A stretch of 64,000 bases of DNA from Streptomyces sp. Je 1-369 (GCF_026810505.1 NZ_CP101750.1:1145448-1209447); one strand, 5' to 3'. Counted from the stretch's first letter, positions 48,114-57,628 are shown. The notes: generated from the letters alone by a model not told the origin. Program-made: numbers and translations.

Positions 48114-48424
48114 GGTTCCCGCGCTTCCTTCAGCGGCACACGGTGTTGGTGGAGCCGTTCCTCGGCAACTCCTCCACCGGGTCCGTGTACGGTCCGGCCG
48201 TCGAGGTGCGGGGCCTGCTGGAGCAGAAGACCCGACTCGTCCGCAACGCTGCGGGCGAGCAGGTCACCTCGTCCTCGACTCTTCGGGCGCCGCTGGAGAC
48301 CGCGGCTCCCGCGAAGAGCCGCGTGAAGCTGCCTGACGGCAGGACGACGGTCGTGATCGCGGCGGTGCGGCAGGACGGTGCGGGCCTGCCGGTGCCGAAT
48401 CACCTGGAGGTGCAGCTCCAGTGA
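48110..48424 (+). CDS. Head-tail stopper-like protein
   Basis: 104 aa from the ATG at 48110. FLQRHTVLVEPFLGNSSTGSVYGPAVEVRGLLEQKTRLVRNAAGEQVTSSSTLRAPLETAA then PDGRTTVVIAAVRQDGAGLPVPNHLEVQLQ, the beta-barrel pattern of SPP1 gp16-like stoppers. Gene order supports this. Confidence 0.75.
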   Translation: MRFPRFLQRHTVLVEPFLGNSSTGSVYGPAVEVRGLLEQKTRLVRNAAGEQVTSSSTLRAPLETAAPAKSRVKLPDGRTTVVIAAVRQDGAGLPVPNHLEVQLQ

Positions 48425-48771
48425 CGCAGTACGCGCGCATGGACTGGCAGGGCTCCAGGCTGTGGACCTCGCGCGGCCGGCGTCTGGCATCCGAGGGTGT
48501 GCAGCGTGCGCTGGAGCATGGTCTCGGCGTCTCCAACACCCGTGTGCCGCTGGAGGAGGGCACCCTCGAACGCTCCGGCCGCGTGGACGTGGACGGGCTG
48601 AACGGCGCGATCTCCTACGACACGGTGTACGCGGTCCGCCAGCACGAAGAGCTCACCTGGAAGCACCTGCCCGGCCGCCAGGCCAAATACCTGGAAAGCG
48701 CCATGAACGACGAGCGCGAGGTCATGCTCCAGCTCATGGCCGTCACGCTGCGCCGCTTCTTCCGCGGCTGA
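48421..48771 (+). CDS. Neck/tail-completion protein (HK97 gp10-like)
   Basis: 116 aa from the GTG at 48421. A helical N-terminus with VSNTRVPLEEGTLERSGRVDVDGLNGAISYDTVYAVRQHEELTWKHLPGRQAKYLESAMNDER is the hallmark of minor tail-completion proteins (YAxxQHE and KYLExA). It caps the tail for head joining. Confidence 0.8.
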   Translation: MTQYARMDWQGSRLWTSRGRRLASEGVQRALEHGLGVSNTRVPLEEGTLERSGRVDVDGLNGAISYDTVYAVRQHEELTWKHLPGRQAKYLESAMNDEREVMLQLMAVTLRRFFRG

Positions 48772-48785
48772 CCTCCCACACCTCG

Positions 48786-48810
48786 AACCCCCGCCCGCTG
48801 CGGGGGTTTT
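48786..48810 (+). terminator. Intrinsic terminator inside the late operon
   Basis: AACCCCCGC / GCGGGGGTT (9-bp perfect stem), loop CCGCT, followed by TTTT. It lies between the neck gene and the tail-terminator gene, with 15-20 bp on each side. Confidence 0.8.
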
Positions 48811-48830
48811 CGCATGTCCGGAGGTTGCCC

Positions 48831-49262
48831 GTGGGTCACACCAGCTCGATCGTCTCCGGTCTCGCCGAGCTCTTGGCGGCCGAGGGCCTCGGCGTGTACC
48901 GGCCCGCCGGGGTGTATGCGCCTGACGAGATCGCGATCTTCCTGCACCGCATGCCCGAGGCCCCCGACAAGGCGTTCGCGATCACCCCGTACCCGGTGGA
49001 GGACACCGGCCTGACCGACGTGACCGACGGCCTGCAGATCCGCATGCGTGCGGGTCCGGACCCGCGCGAGGTCCTCGACATGGCCGACGCGGTCCGCGAC
49101 CTCCTCCACATGCGCGAGGGCACCGTCGTCGGCGGTGTCCGGCTCTCGCTGATCTGGCGGCAGTCGCAGGCCCCGATGGGTCAGGACGAGCACGGTCGCG
49201 AGGAGCTGACCAGCAACTACTACGCGCGTTCGACGCGCCCCTCACCCCACGTGTACGAGTAG
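48831..49262 (+). CDS. Tail terminator protein
   Basis: 143 aa from the GTG at 48831 with GGAGG at 48820-48824. SSIVSGLAELLAAEGLGVYRPAGVYAPDEIAIFLHRMPEAPDKAFAITPYPVED then RMRAGPDPREVLDMADAVRDLLHMREG fits the minor-capsid/tail-terminator type found before tail-tube genes in actinophages. It forms the end ring of the tail. Confidence 0.78.
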   Translation: MGHTSSIVSGLAELLAAEGLGVYRPAGVYAPDEIAIFLHRMPEAPDKAFAITPYPVEDTGLTDVTDGLQIRMRAGPDPREVLDMADAVRDLLHMREGTVVGGVRLSLIWRQSQAPMGQDEHGREELTSNYYARSTRPSPHVYE

Positions 49263-49277
49263 AAGGAGGCGGCCGTC

Positions 49278-49748
49278 ATGTCGACGCCGACCGAGACCGC
49301 TCTGGCCCGCCGGTGGCGGCTGGAGATCAACATGGGCACCGAGGCCGTGCCCGACTGGCAGCTCTGCCCCGCTGTGACCGAGTTCCAGTGGACAGCCGAG
49401 CCGAACCACGAGGACGACACGAGCTACGACACCGACGGGTGGGGTGAGAACACCAAGACCGGCCAGGACTGGGAGGTCGAGGTCACGTTCAACCGCAAGG
49501 CCACCCCCGACTCGACCGCGTACTCCGCCGTGCACGAGGCGATCCGGCTGGCGTTCTTCGCCTACGGCGAGCCGTCCAAGGTGCACCTCCGCTTCTTCGA
49601 CCGCAACGGGCTGCCCGAGGCGTACGTCGGCAAGGGCCTGCCCAACTGGGAGCCCCAGGGCGGCGAAGCGAGGGATCTGGATCAGGTGCAGGTCACGTTC
49701 ACCGGCACGGGCCCGCTCACCCCGATCACGAACCCGGTGGCCCCCTGA
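49278..49748 (+). CDS. Major tail tube protein
   Basis: 156 aa. WRLEINMGTEAVPDWQLCPAVTEFQWTAEPNHEDDTSYDTDGWGENTKTGQDWEVEVTFNRKA; then EAYVGKGLPNWEPQGGEARDLDQVQVTFTGTG. The PNHEDDTSYDTDGWG segment and beta-sandwich pattern are typical of siphophage tail tubes. Followed by the chaperone gene with a 1-bp overlap. Confidence 0.87.
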   Translation: MSTPTETALARRWRLEINMGTEAVPDWQLCPAVTEFQWTAEPNHEDDTSYDTDGWGENTKTGQDWEVEVTFNRKATPDSTAYSAVHEAIRLAFFAYGEPSKVHLRFFDRNGLPEAYVGKGLPNWEPQGGEARDLDQVQVTFTGTGPLTPITNPVAP

Positions 49749-50257
49749 TGGCCGGGAACTTCGCGGTCCTGGAGGAGTTCCAGGACGACGCGCTCACACT
49801 GCCGGTACGCCTCTCCGACGGATTGGTGAAGGAGTTCCGTATCCCCTCGCCGTCCGCCGAGGACGGCCTGAAGGTGCAGAAGCTCATGGAGCAGGGCGCC
49901 CGCATGGCCGACTCCGGCACCCCGATGGACGCCGAGGTCCTCGACGACGCCCAAGAGCTCGACCTGTTCCAGACCGCGCTGGGTTCCGCGTACGTCGAGC
50001 TGATGGGCGCCGGGCTGGACTGGTCCCGTGTACGGCACGTCGCAATGACCGCCGTCATGTGGATCACAGCCGGGTTGGAGATGGCCGAGAAGTACTGGGA
50101 AGCGCAGGGCGACCCTTCTCGGGTGGCCCCGCCGAATCGAGCGGCTCGACGGGCGGCCTCATCGGCTGCGGCGAGTACGACGAAGCGACGGGGCTCTACG
50201 AGTGGTACGAGCACCCGCACGGCCACCGGCCGCGCCCGAAAGGCCGCGAAGACCTGA
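49748..50257 (+). CDS. Tail assembly chaperone, short form (G-type)
   Basis: 169 aa. PVRLSDGLVKEFRIPSPSAEDGLKVQKLMEQGARMADSGTPMDAEVLDDAQELDLFQTALGSAYVELMGAGLDWSRVRHVAMTAVMWITAGLEMAEKYWEAQGDPS. It coats the tape measure during tail assembly. Followed by a basic low-complexity tail (PNRAARRAASSAAASTTKRR). Confidence 0.8.
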   Translation: MAGNFAVLEEFQDDALTLPVRLSDGLVKEFRIPSPSAEDGLKVQKLMEQGARMADSGTPMDAEVLDDAQELDLFQTALGSAYVELMGAGLDWSRVRHVAMTAVMWITAGLEMAEKYWEAQGDPSRVAPPNRAARRAASSAAASTTKRRGSTSGTSTRTATGRARKAAKT

Positions 50258-50469
50258 CCTGGGGCCTGCTCCTGGACGAGTGGGCCCTCATCGAGGCCGA
50301 CCTCCACGAGGTGTACGGCATCGACCTCGACACCCCCGGCCTCATGCAGGCCCGCACCTGGCGATGGCTGCGCATCCGCATCCTCGGCCTGCTCTCCGCC
50401 GAGTCCCGGCTGAGCAGGCACTTCGCTCCACCTGAGCCGAAGCCTTCCCGGCGCACCCCCCGTCACTGA
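49748..50469 (+). CDS. Tail assembly chaperone, long form by -1 frameshift (G-T fusion)
   Basis: The -1 frame remains open and has no usable start until late. It encodes ECGEYDEATGLYEWYEHP-like sequence and LTWGLLLDEWALIEADLHEVYGIDLDTPGLMQARTWRWLRIRILGLLSAESRLSRHF, a typical T domain. A -1 slip in the overlap 50096-50257 would join them. I could not pick a perfect X-XXY-YYZ heptamer, so the slip site is unassigned. Confidence 0.65.
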
Positions 50470-50490
50470 TCTCCCCGAGGGGGTGCGCCC

Positions 50491-52584
50491 ATGGCCCTCC
50501 ACCTCGGCGATCTGGTCGCAGGACTGCGCGCGGACGACAGCGGCTTCGTCCGCGGGCTGAACAACGCACGCCTACGGATGGAGGGCCTGACCCGCGACGT
50601 CAACGGCCGACTGCGGGACCTGCACGGCCGCTTCGTCTCCGAGGGCGACTCGGCCGGGCGGGCACTCGGGGACCGGATCAGCGCGGGCGCCCGCATGGCC
50701 GTGAACGCGCTGCGGCGTGTGGGCCCGGCGGTGGCTGGCATCGGGGTGGGGCTGCCTGCTGTCGCCGCGGCGACGACTGCCCTCATGGGGCTCGCTGCGG
50801 GCGCGGCGGCCGCCGGGCTCGCGGTGAAGGCGTTCTCTCTGGCGGCGGGTCCGCAGCTGGAGTCGGTCACTGAGGTCTCCAAGCTCGCGGAGGAGGCACA
50901 GAAGGCACTCGCGTCGGGGGCGGCGGACGCGGCCGAGAAGCAGAAGGCGTACAAGGACGCGCTGGCGCAGTTGCCGCCCGCGACGCAGGCCACGGCCCGC
51001 GCCTTCATCGGGCTGAAGTCGGACTACAAGTCGTGGTCCGACGAGATGTCCGGCACGACGATGCCCCTGTTCACCAAGGGCATCGAGATCCTTAGGGACC
51101 TGCTCCCCAGCCTGACGCCCTTCGTGAAGGCGGCGGCCGGGGCCATCGGCGGCTTCCTCGACGAGGTCGCTGTCGGCGTGAAGAGCGCCGGGTTCAAGGA
51201 GTGGGCGGCCGACATGTCGTCGGCGGCCGGGCCCGCGCTCAGCAACTTCTTGACGATCATCAAGAACCTCGCGATCGGCTTCGCCGGGCTCCTACAGGCG
51301 TTCCTGCCGGTGTCGGACGGGATGACCGGCGGCCTGGCCCAGATGTCCCAGGCATTCGCCAACTGGGGCTCGTCGCTCCCCGATTCTGCGGGCTTCGCTC
51401 AGTTCCTGGAGACGGCACGAGAGGGCGGTGCCGCACTTGGTGCCCTGGCGACCGCTGGGGTTGACCTCCTCGTCGCGCTCGCACCGCTGATCGGCCTGAC
51501 GGCGGAGCTTGCGACGTGGCTGGCAAGCATCATCAGCGCTACGCCGACACCGGTACTGACCGCGCTCGCCGTGGCGATCGGCACGGTCACGGCAGCCATG
51601 AAGTTGTGGGCGGTCGCGCAGACGATCGTCGCGGCCCGCAACGCCATCTGGACGACGAGCCAGTGGTCCCTGAATGCCGCGATGTTCGCCAGCCCGATCT
51701 TCTGGGTGGTCGCGGCCATCGCGGCCTTGATCGCAATCATCGTGTTGATCGCCACCAAGACCACGTGGTTCCAGACCGCGTGGACGTACGCCTGGAACTT
51801 CATCAAGCTGGCCACCGACCTGGCCATCGCCGGGATCGGTGCGGCGCTGGCCTGGTTCGGCTCCCTGCCCGGGAAGCTGGCGGGTTGGTTCGGCGCGGCG
51901 AAGACGGCTGCGGTCCGCAAGTTGTTGGAGCTCCTCGTGTGGATGCGCGGCCTACCGGCCCGCGCCCTGGCAGCGCTCGCAGGTCTGGTCGGCTCGCTGC
52001 GCACAGCTGCGGTGCGCGGCTTCACCGCCTTCAAGATCGCGGCTGCGACTCAGGCCGTGGCCTTCATCTCGTGGGTGCGGGGGCTGCCCGGGCGCATCGC
52101 GCGCGGTATCGGATCTCTGGCGGGTCTCCTGGTCGGCAAGGGCAAGGACGTCGTCCGTGGCCTGTACAACGGCATCAAGTCCATGGGCGGCTGGTTGAAG
52201 GGCCAGCTGATGAGCTTCGCCAAGGGCATGATCCCCGGGCCGATCGCCAAGGCCCTGCACATCGGTTCGCCCTCCAGGCTGATGGCCGACGAGATCGGCC
52301 ACTGGATCCCGCCGGGCATCGCGATGGGCGCGGAGGCGAACACGGGAGTCCTCGACCGCACGATGGCCAACCTCGTGTCCACGCCGACCCCGTCCGCCGC
52401 GATGGCCATGGGCGGCGGCGCCATCGGCGCGAGCGGGCGCACCGCGGGTGGGGCGGGGCCGGACAAGGTCGTCACGCTCCGCTCGGACGGCAGCGGCTTC
52501 GCTGACCTCATCATCGGCACGCTTCGCAACGCGGTCGGCGCACGCGGCGGCGACGTCCAGTTCGTACTGGGGAAGAAGAGGTGA
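50491..52584 (+). CDS. Tape measure protein
   Basis: 697 aa. N-terminal LRADDSGFVRGLNNARLRMEGLTRDVNGRLRDLHGRFVSEGDSA. Several hydrophobic segments (AAATTALMGLAAGAAAAGLAVKA; PTPVLTALAVAIGTVTAAMKLW; SPIFWVVAAIAALIAIIVLIA) and a C-terminal LVGKGKDVVRGLYNGIKSMGGWLKGQLM...PIAKALHIGSPSRLMADEIGHWIPPGIAMG. This is a standard siphophage tape measure. At about 0.15 nm per residue the tail would be near 100 nm. Confidence 0.9.
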   Translation: MALHLGDLVAGLRADDSGFVRGLNNARLRMEGLTRDVNGRLRDLHGRFVSEGDSAGRALGDRISAGARMAVNALRRVGPAVAGIGVGLPAVAAATTALMGLAAGAAAAGLAVKAFSLAAGPQLESVTEVSKLAEEAQKALASGAADAAEKQKAYKDALAQLPPATQATARAFIGLKSDYKSWSDEMSGTTMPLFTKGIEILRDLLPSLTPFVKAAAGAIGGFLDEVAVGVKSAGFKEWAADMSSAAGPALSNFLTIIKNLAIGFAGLLQAFLPVSDGMTGGLAQMSQAFANWGSSLPDSAGFAQFLETAREGGAALGALATAGVDLLVALAPLIGLTAELATWLASIISATPTPVLTALAVAIGTVTAAMKLWAVAQTIVAARNAIWTTSQWSLNAAMFASPIFWVVAAIAALIAIIVLIATKTTWFQTAWTYAWNFIKLATDLAIAGIGAALAWFGSLPGKLAGWFGAAKTAAVRKLLELLVWMRGLPARALAALAGLVGSLRTAAVRGFTAFKIAAATQAVAFISWVRGLPGRIARGIGSLAGLLVGKGKDVVRGLYNGIKSMGGWLKGQLMSFAKGMIPGPIAKALHIGSPSRLMADEIGHWIPPGIAMGAEANTGVLDRTMANLVSTPTPSAAMAMGGGAIGASGRTAGGAGPDKVVTLRSDGSGFADLIIGTLRNAVGARGGDVQFVLGKKR

Positions 52585-52586
52585 CC

Positions 52587-55500
52587 ATGGCGTTCCCCGA
52601 GGACCCGTTGGGTCTCCGTGTCGAGATCCGTACCGGCACGGTGTGGACGGACATCACGGCGGACGTGAAGACCGCCGACCCCATCACGCACGCGCGCGGG
52701 ATCCGCAACTCCGGTACGGCTGCGGATCCCGCCACCTGCCCGCTGAAGATCGACAACAAGGACGGCCGTTACTCGCCCCGCAACCCGATGAGCCCCTACT
52801 ACGGGCTCATCGGCCGCAACACGCCCATGCGCATGTGGCTGCCCGGCGGCCCGCACTTCCTCGACCTCGACGGCTCCCCGACCATCTCGGCGAGCACGCC
52901 CGACGCCGCGGTGCTGGACATCACCGGCGACCTCGACATCCGCATCGAGGCCGCGACGAGCTGGTACGCCCCTGGCCCGCACACCTTGATCGGCAAGTGG
53001 GACACCGCCGGCAACCAGCGCTCCTATCTCCTGCGCCTCCAGGACGGGCAGCTGTACCTTTCCTACTCCACCGACGGCACGAGCGCCGGGAGCTTCTTCC
53101 ACAGTCGCTCCCTGCCTGCCCTGCCCCCGCGCGCCGCGCTGCGCGCCACCCTCGACGTCGACAACGGGTCCGGTGGGCGCACCGCCCGTTTCTACTGGGC
53201 TCCGTCCCTGGTCGGGCCTTGGGCTGAGTTCGGGGCGCCGGTCGCGCTCGCCGGGCCCATCAGCATCTACTCCGGCACCGCCCCACTCACGGTGGCACCG
53301 AGTGACCTGACCACCTCCGTGCCGCGGCTCCCGATCGAGGGCCGCGTCTATGCCGCGGAGGTGCGCTCCGGTATCGGTGGCACGGTCGTGGCAGCGCCGA
53401 ACTTTGCGGCTCAGGGGCTCGGTTCGACGGGGCTCACGGACTCGGCCGGCCGCGTCTGGAGCTACGCCTCGACCGCCATCGCGGACCGGCAGGAGCGGTT
53501 CGTCGGGGAGATCTCGACGTGGCCGCAGAGGTGGGTGCCGTCCGAAAAGGCGGTGTGGACCACGGTGGAGGCGTCGGGCATCCTGCGCCGCTACGGCCAG
53601 GGGCAGAAGGCGCTGGACAGCACGCTGCGGCGCCGGATCCCGTCCGGCCGTCCGCTCGCCTACTGGCCGATGGAGGAGGAGCGGGAGGCGACCCGCGCCT
53701 ACTCACCCATCAAGGGCGTCACGCCCGCGGCGGTGACCGGGCTGGAGTTCGCGGGCGTGGACACGCTGCCCTCGTCCAAAGCCCTGCCCAAACTCACCGC
53801 GGCCGCCACCCTCTCCGCGATCGTGCCCACGTACGTCGATGTCGGTCAGTGGCAGGTGGAGTTCGTCTACACCGCAGACGACAAGGCCCCGCCAGCCGCA
53901 GAACCGTGGCCGGAGGTCATCAGCGTCTCGACCACCGGCACGGTACGCCGCTGGTGGGTGGGCATGCGGACGGACAGCGCGCGGCTGCTCGGCTACGACG
54001 CCTCCGGCGCCGAGCTCGTCCACCACAGCATCGGCATCGGCGGCGACGTCTTCCACGGCTGGGTGCGCATGCGCCTGTGGGCACGCGACCTCGGCGGCGG
54101 CACCATGGAGTATCAGCTCGCCTGGCAGGACGTCGGCGGCACCGCAGGCGTGGCGACGAACACGACGTCGGCCTTGCCGGGCCGCGTCACCGCGGTCACG
54201 GCCAACTGGGGCCCGCGCACCGAGGGGTGGGCGATCGGGCACCTGGCGGTGCTGCCTGCTGCTGACTCCTCCCTCTACACCGGCTCTGATGATGGGTACG
54301 CGGGCGAGACCGCGTGGGGCAGGATGCTGCGCTTGGCCAACGAGGAGCAGATTCCGCTGGCTCGGATCGCGGGGCCGCTCACTCCCGAGCGGGTCGGCCC
54401 TCAGCGTCCGCAGACCCTGCTCGCCCTGCTCCAGGAAGCGGCCGAGGCCGACGGCGGGATGCTACTGGAGTCCCGTGAGCGGCTCGGGCTGCTGTACCGG
54501 GACCGGTCGTCGCTGTACACGCAGGAGCCCGCACTCGTCCTCGACTACGCGGACGGGACCATCTCGACCCCGCTCGAACCGGTCGACGACGACACCGCGA
54601 CTCGGAACGACATCACCGTCACCAGGACGGGCGGGTCCTCGGCGCGGGCGGTCCTCGAGGAGGGCCCGCTGTCGGTGCAGCCTCCGCCGGACGGGATCGG
54701 CCTGTACGACGAGTCGGTCACGCTGAACCTGGACGACGACGTCCAACCGGTCTTCCACTCGTACTGGCGGCTGCACCTGGGCACCTACGACGGGGCGCGC
54801 TACCCGTCTGCGCGAATCCGGCTGCACCGCCGCCCGACCCTGATCCCCGCGGTCCTCGCACTGCGCGAGGGCGACGTCATCCGGCTGATGAATCTCCCCC
54901 CGTGGGTGGCGTACGGGCCGGTGGACCTCCTCGTCACCGGCTACAGCGAGGTCATGTTGCCGCGCACGTGGGAGATCACGTTCACGTGCGAGCCGGGCGG
55001 CCCCTGGGACCTCGCGAAGGTCAACGTCATCCACGAGGGGTTCGAGGACGACACGTACGAGGTGCCGATCACGCCCGGCGGCACCCTGCCGTGGACGCGG
55101 ACCAGCGCGCAGGCCCGCTCGGGGACGAACTCTTTGCGCTCCGGGGCGATCAGCAACAACCAGACCTCCGACGCGGCGATCACGTTGCCGCCCGGTGCGA
55201 CGTCGCTCTCGTTTTGGTACCGCACGTCCAGCGAGACGAGCGGCCCCGGATTCGAGGGCGACCGGCTCCTGGTCCTCGTCGACGGCGTGCAGGTACTGCG
55301 CGCCCAGGGGGTCACCCCGTGGACGAAGACCACCCTCGACGTCATCGGCAAGAGCGTCGTCCTGTTCCGCTACGCCAAGGACAACTCGTCCACGGCAGGC
55401 GAGGACGCCGTCTACGTCGACGACCTCCGCTTCGTCCTCGGCGCCTACCAACCCGCGAAGGCCGACACGGACGGCTGCCAACTGCTCACCGCAGCTACGG

Positions 55501-55733
55501 CCACCGCTACGACGCTGGACGTGGTCAGCGCCTTGTCGTGGACGACCGAGCCGTCCGAGATGCCGATCACGCTGCAGCTCGGCGGCGAGGAGGTCAACGC
55601 CACGGCGATTGCCGCCCTCGCGGGCGTGGGCGAGCAGCGCCTCACCGTCGTGCGCTCCGTCAACGGGGTCAGCAAGCCCCACACGATCGGCACGCCGGTG
55701 AGCCTCGCGCGCCCGGCCATCGCCTCACTGTGA
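52587..55733 (+). CDS. Large tail-tip protein, Dit/Tal-like with lectin-like inserts
   Basis: 1048 aa from the ATG at 52587 (AGAGG five bases upstream; a GTG at 52581 is possible). The N-terminus, GLRVEIRTGTVWTDITADVKTADPITHARGIRNSGTAADPATCPLKIDNKDGRYSPRNPMSPYYG, is the actinophage minor-tail type. Residues about 110-220 have a LamG-like beta sandwich (LIGKWDTAGNQRSYLLRLQDGQLYLSYSTDG). Further segments carry GTSSxLYTQEP-type repeats and a MAM/carbohydrate-binding-like end (HEGFEDDTYEVPITPGGTLPWTRTSAQARSGTNSLRSG). It should form the tail tip and contact the host surface. Confidence 0.8.
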   Translation: MAFPEDPLGLRVEIRTGTVWTDITADVKTADPITHARGIRNSGTAADPATCPLKIDNKDGRYSPRNPMSPYYGLIGRNTPMRMWLPGGPHFLDLDGSPTISASTPDAAVLDITGDLDIRIEAATSWYAPGPHTLIGKWDTAGNQRSYLLRLQDGQLYLSYSTDGTSAGSFFHSRSLPALPPRAALRATLDVDNGSGGRTARFYWAPSLVGPWAEFGAPVALAGPISIYSGTAPLTVAPSDLTTSVPRLPIEGRVYAAEVRSGIGGTVVAAPNFAAQGLGSTGLTDSAGRVWSYASTAIADRQERFVGEISTWPQRWVPSEKAVWTTVEASGILRRYGQGQKALDSTLRRRIPSGRPLAYWPMEEEREATRAYSPIKGVTPAAVTGLEFAGVDTLPSSKALPKLTAAATLSAIVPTYVDVGQWQVEFVYTADDKAPPAAEPWPEVISVSTTGTVRRWWVGMRTDSARLLGYDASGAELVHHSIGIGGDVFHGWVRMRLWARDLGGGTMEYQLAWQDVGGTAGVATNTTSALPGRVTAVTANWGPRTEGWAIGHLAVLPAADSSLYTGSDDGYAGETAWGRMLRLANEEQIPLARIAGPLTPERVGPQRPQTLLALLQEAAEADGGMLLESRERLGLLYRDRSSLYTQEPALVLDYADGTISTPLEPVDDDTATRNDITVTRTGGSSARAVLEEGPLSVQPPPDGIGLYDESVTLNLDDDVQPVFHSYWRLHLGTYDGARYPSARIRLHRRPTLIPAVLALREGDVIRLMNLPPWVAYGPVDLLVTGYSEVMLPRTWEITFTCEPGGPWDLAKVNVIHEGFEDDTYEVPITPGGTLPWTRTSAQARSGTNSLRSGAISNNQTSDAAITLPPGATSLSFWYRTSSETSGPGFEGDRLLVLVDGVQVLRAQGVTPWTKTTLDVIGKSVVLFRYAKDNSSTAGEDAVYVDDLRFVLGAYQPAKADTDGCQLLTAATATATTLDVVSALSWTTEPSEMPITLQLGGEEVNATAIAALAGVGEQRLTVVRSVNGVSKPHTIGTPVSLARPAIASL

Positions 55734-55748
55734 AGGAGGGACCGTGAC

Positions 55749-57362
55749 GTGACCACCCCTGTCGTCTGGCAGCCCGGCATGGACATCACCGCCGGCCGCC
55801 TGGGAGCGATGGCGCAGGCCACCTCGCTGCTCGTCACCAACTACGGAGCCGACGCGTCCGGCAGCACGTCCGCGGCCCCCGGTATCCAGCTCGCGCTGAA
55901 CGCCGCGCGGGACCTCGGCGGCGCGCAGGTCGTGGTGCCGCCCGGGGTCTACCTGATCGGGCAGACCCTGCGGATCTACAACAACACGAGGCTGTCCTTG
56001 ATGGCAGGCGCGGAGTTCCGGCGGAACGTCGCCGGGACGATGCTGATCAACGGAGACAGCGGGCAGGCGTTCGGCGGGTACACCGGCCACTCTCGGATCA
56101 CGATCGAGGGCGGCCTGTGGAACATGCGCGGGACGACGAGCGGTCTGACCGCGAGCGCCATGTGCATCTCGATCGGGCACGCCACGGACATCGTCATCCG
56201 CGATCTGGAGATCCGGGATCTGCCTGGTTTCCACGGGATCGAACTCAACTCGACGACCCACGGCACGATCACTGGGTGCCAGTTCCGCGGCTACGTCGAC
56301 CCTGGGGGAAGGGATTTCTCCGAGGCCGTACAGATCGACCTCGCCAAGAGCTCAGGCGTGTTCGGCGGGTTCGGGCCGTACGACCACACCCCCTGTGAGG
56401 ACATCCTCATCAGCGGCTGCCACTTCGGAGCGAGCGGGACCGCGGGCACCACCGCATGGCCGCGCGGGATCGGCAGCCACTCGGCGACGATCGGACGCTG
56501 GCACCGCCGCATCCGGATCGCCAACAACAGTTTCGAGGGGATCCTCCAGTACGCGATCAGCGCGTACAACTACGAGGACTGCACAATCGTCGGCAACACC
56601 TTCGTGTCCTGCGGCGGTTCCGTCCGGCTCCGCGTGGTGATCCTGTCCGACGCCGAGGACACCAAGGATGTCAACGGCAACCCCACCGGGGCGTCGCAGA
56701 ACATGCGCAACATCGCTGTGGTCGGCAACAGCATGCGCTCCGGCGGCGGCTACGACCACGCGATCATCGCTCTCGGCGAGGTGTCCGGAACGGTCCTGAA
56801 CCTGACCATCGTCGGGAACACGATCGACGGAACGACCAGCAGCCAGGCCGGGGTCCGCCTCGACCGCGTGTCCCGCGCCGTGGTCGCGGACAACGTCATC
56901 GCCAACACGTCAGGGAGCGGGATCAGCACCGAGAACCAGAACAACACCGTGCTGAACGGCAACGTCGTGTGGACTGCCGGAGCGCACGGGATCACGATGG
57001 TGACCAGCGACAACAGCGAGATCCTCGGCAACCACATCCGCGACCCTGCGAACTCGGGGGTCCTCGTGCAGGGCGGCTCGGACGTCCAGATCCGCAACAA
57101 CTTCGTGGACGGCGCCAACCGCGTCGCGTCCAGCGCCTACGGCATCCGCGTGTCGACCAACCCGGTAGCCATCGCCATCAGCGGCAACAAATGCCGCCCT
57201 GGAGCGAGCGCCACGAAGGCCGTGCGCGGCCTGTCCATCTCCAGCGGTACCGGCATTCACCGCTTCGGCAACGACATGAGAGGCACGTGGTCGGGCGCTG
57301 GCGGCACCGGCATCGATGACGCCTCGACATCGCCGAACACCACCGCGACCGACATCCAGTAG
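55749..57362 (+). CDS. Tail spike with right-handed beta-helix (pectate-lyase type)
   Basis: 537 aa from the GTG at 55749. After a short N-terminal adaptor, the segment VTNYGADASGSTSAAPGIQLALNAARDLGGAQVVVPPGVYLIGQTLRIYNNTRLSLMAGA is the Pectate_lyase_3 start. Repeated strand units follow: SRITIEGGLWNMRGT, TDIVIRDLEIRDL, HGTITGCQFRGY, NTVLNGNVVWTAG, NSEILGNHIRDP. It likely binds or degrades a surface polysaccharide of the Streptomyces host. Confidence 0.85.
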   Translation: MTTPVVWQPGMDITAGRLGAMAQATSLLVTNYGADASGSTSAAPGIQLALNAARDLGGAQVVVPPGVYLIGQTLRIYNNTRLSLMAGAEFRRNVAGTMLINGDSGQAFGGYTGHSRITIEGGLWNMRGTTSGLTASAMCISIGHATDIVIRDLEIRDLPGFHGIELNSTTHGTITGCQFRGYVDPGGRDFSEAVQIDLAKSSGVFGGFGPYDHTPCEDILISGCHFGASGTAGTTAWPRGIGSHSATIGRWHRRIRIANNSFEGILQYAISAYNYEDCTIVGNTFVSCGGSVRLRVVILSDAEDTKDVNGNPTGASQNMRNIAVVGNSMRSGGGYDHAIIALGEVSGTVLNLTIVGNTIDGTTSSQAGVRLDRVSRAVVADNVIANTSGSGISTENQNNTVLNGNVVWTAGAHGITMVTSDNSEILGNHIRDPANSGVLVQGGSDVQIRNNFVDGANRVASSAYGIRVSTNPVAIAISGNKCRPGASATKAVRGLSISSGTGIHRFGNDMRGTWSGAGGTGIDDASTSPNTTATDIQ

Positions 57363-57377
57363 GCCGATCCCACTGCA

Positions 57378-57408
57378 CGCCCCGAGCCGCCTGGCCGGGG
57401 CTTTCTTC
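57378..57408 (+). terminator. Terminator after the tail spike gene
   Basis: CCCCG and CGGGG arms flank GCC-GCCT-GGC, giving a nested stem, and TTTCTT follows. It lies 16 bp after the stop codon. Confidence 0.55.
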
Positions 57409-57424
57409 ATGCCCTGGAGGGCCC

Positions 57425-57628
57425 ATGTCACATGATCCGCTCCCGAGTGATCTCGGGCAGAAGGGCTACGCCGCGTACGGCACGGCCACCGGCGGGCTCA
57501 CCCACGACGGCCGCTCGATGCCGCCGTGGGAGGAGCTCGGCGAGGACATTCAGGCCGCCTGGACGGTGACGGCCAGCGCGATGTATCAGGCCGGACTGGA
57601 ATCGGCACCGCGCGGCGGTGGCCGCTGA
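57425..57628 (+). CDS. Small protein before the endolysin
   Basis: 67 aa. SDLGQKGYAAYGTATGGLTHDGRSMPPWEELGEDIQAAWTVTASAMYQAG. Short, helical C-terminal half. The TGATG overlap with the endolysin gene indicates coupling. Confidence 0.55.
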   Translation: MSHDPLPSDLGQKGYAAYGTATGGLTHDGRSMPPWEELGEDIQAAWTVTASAMYQAGLESAPRGGGR

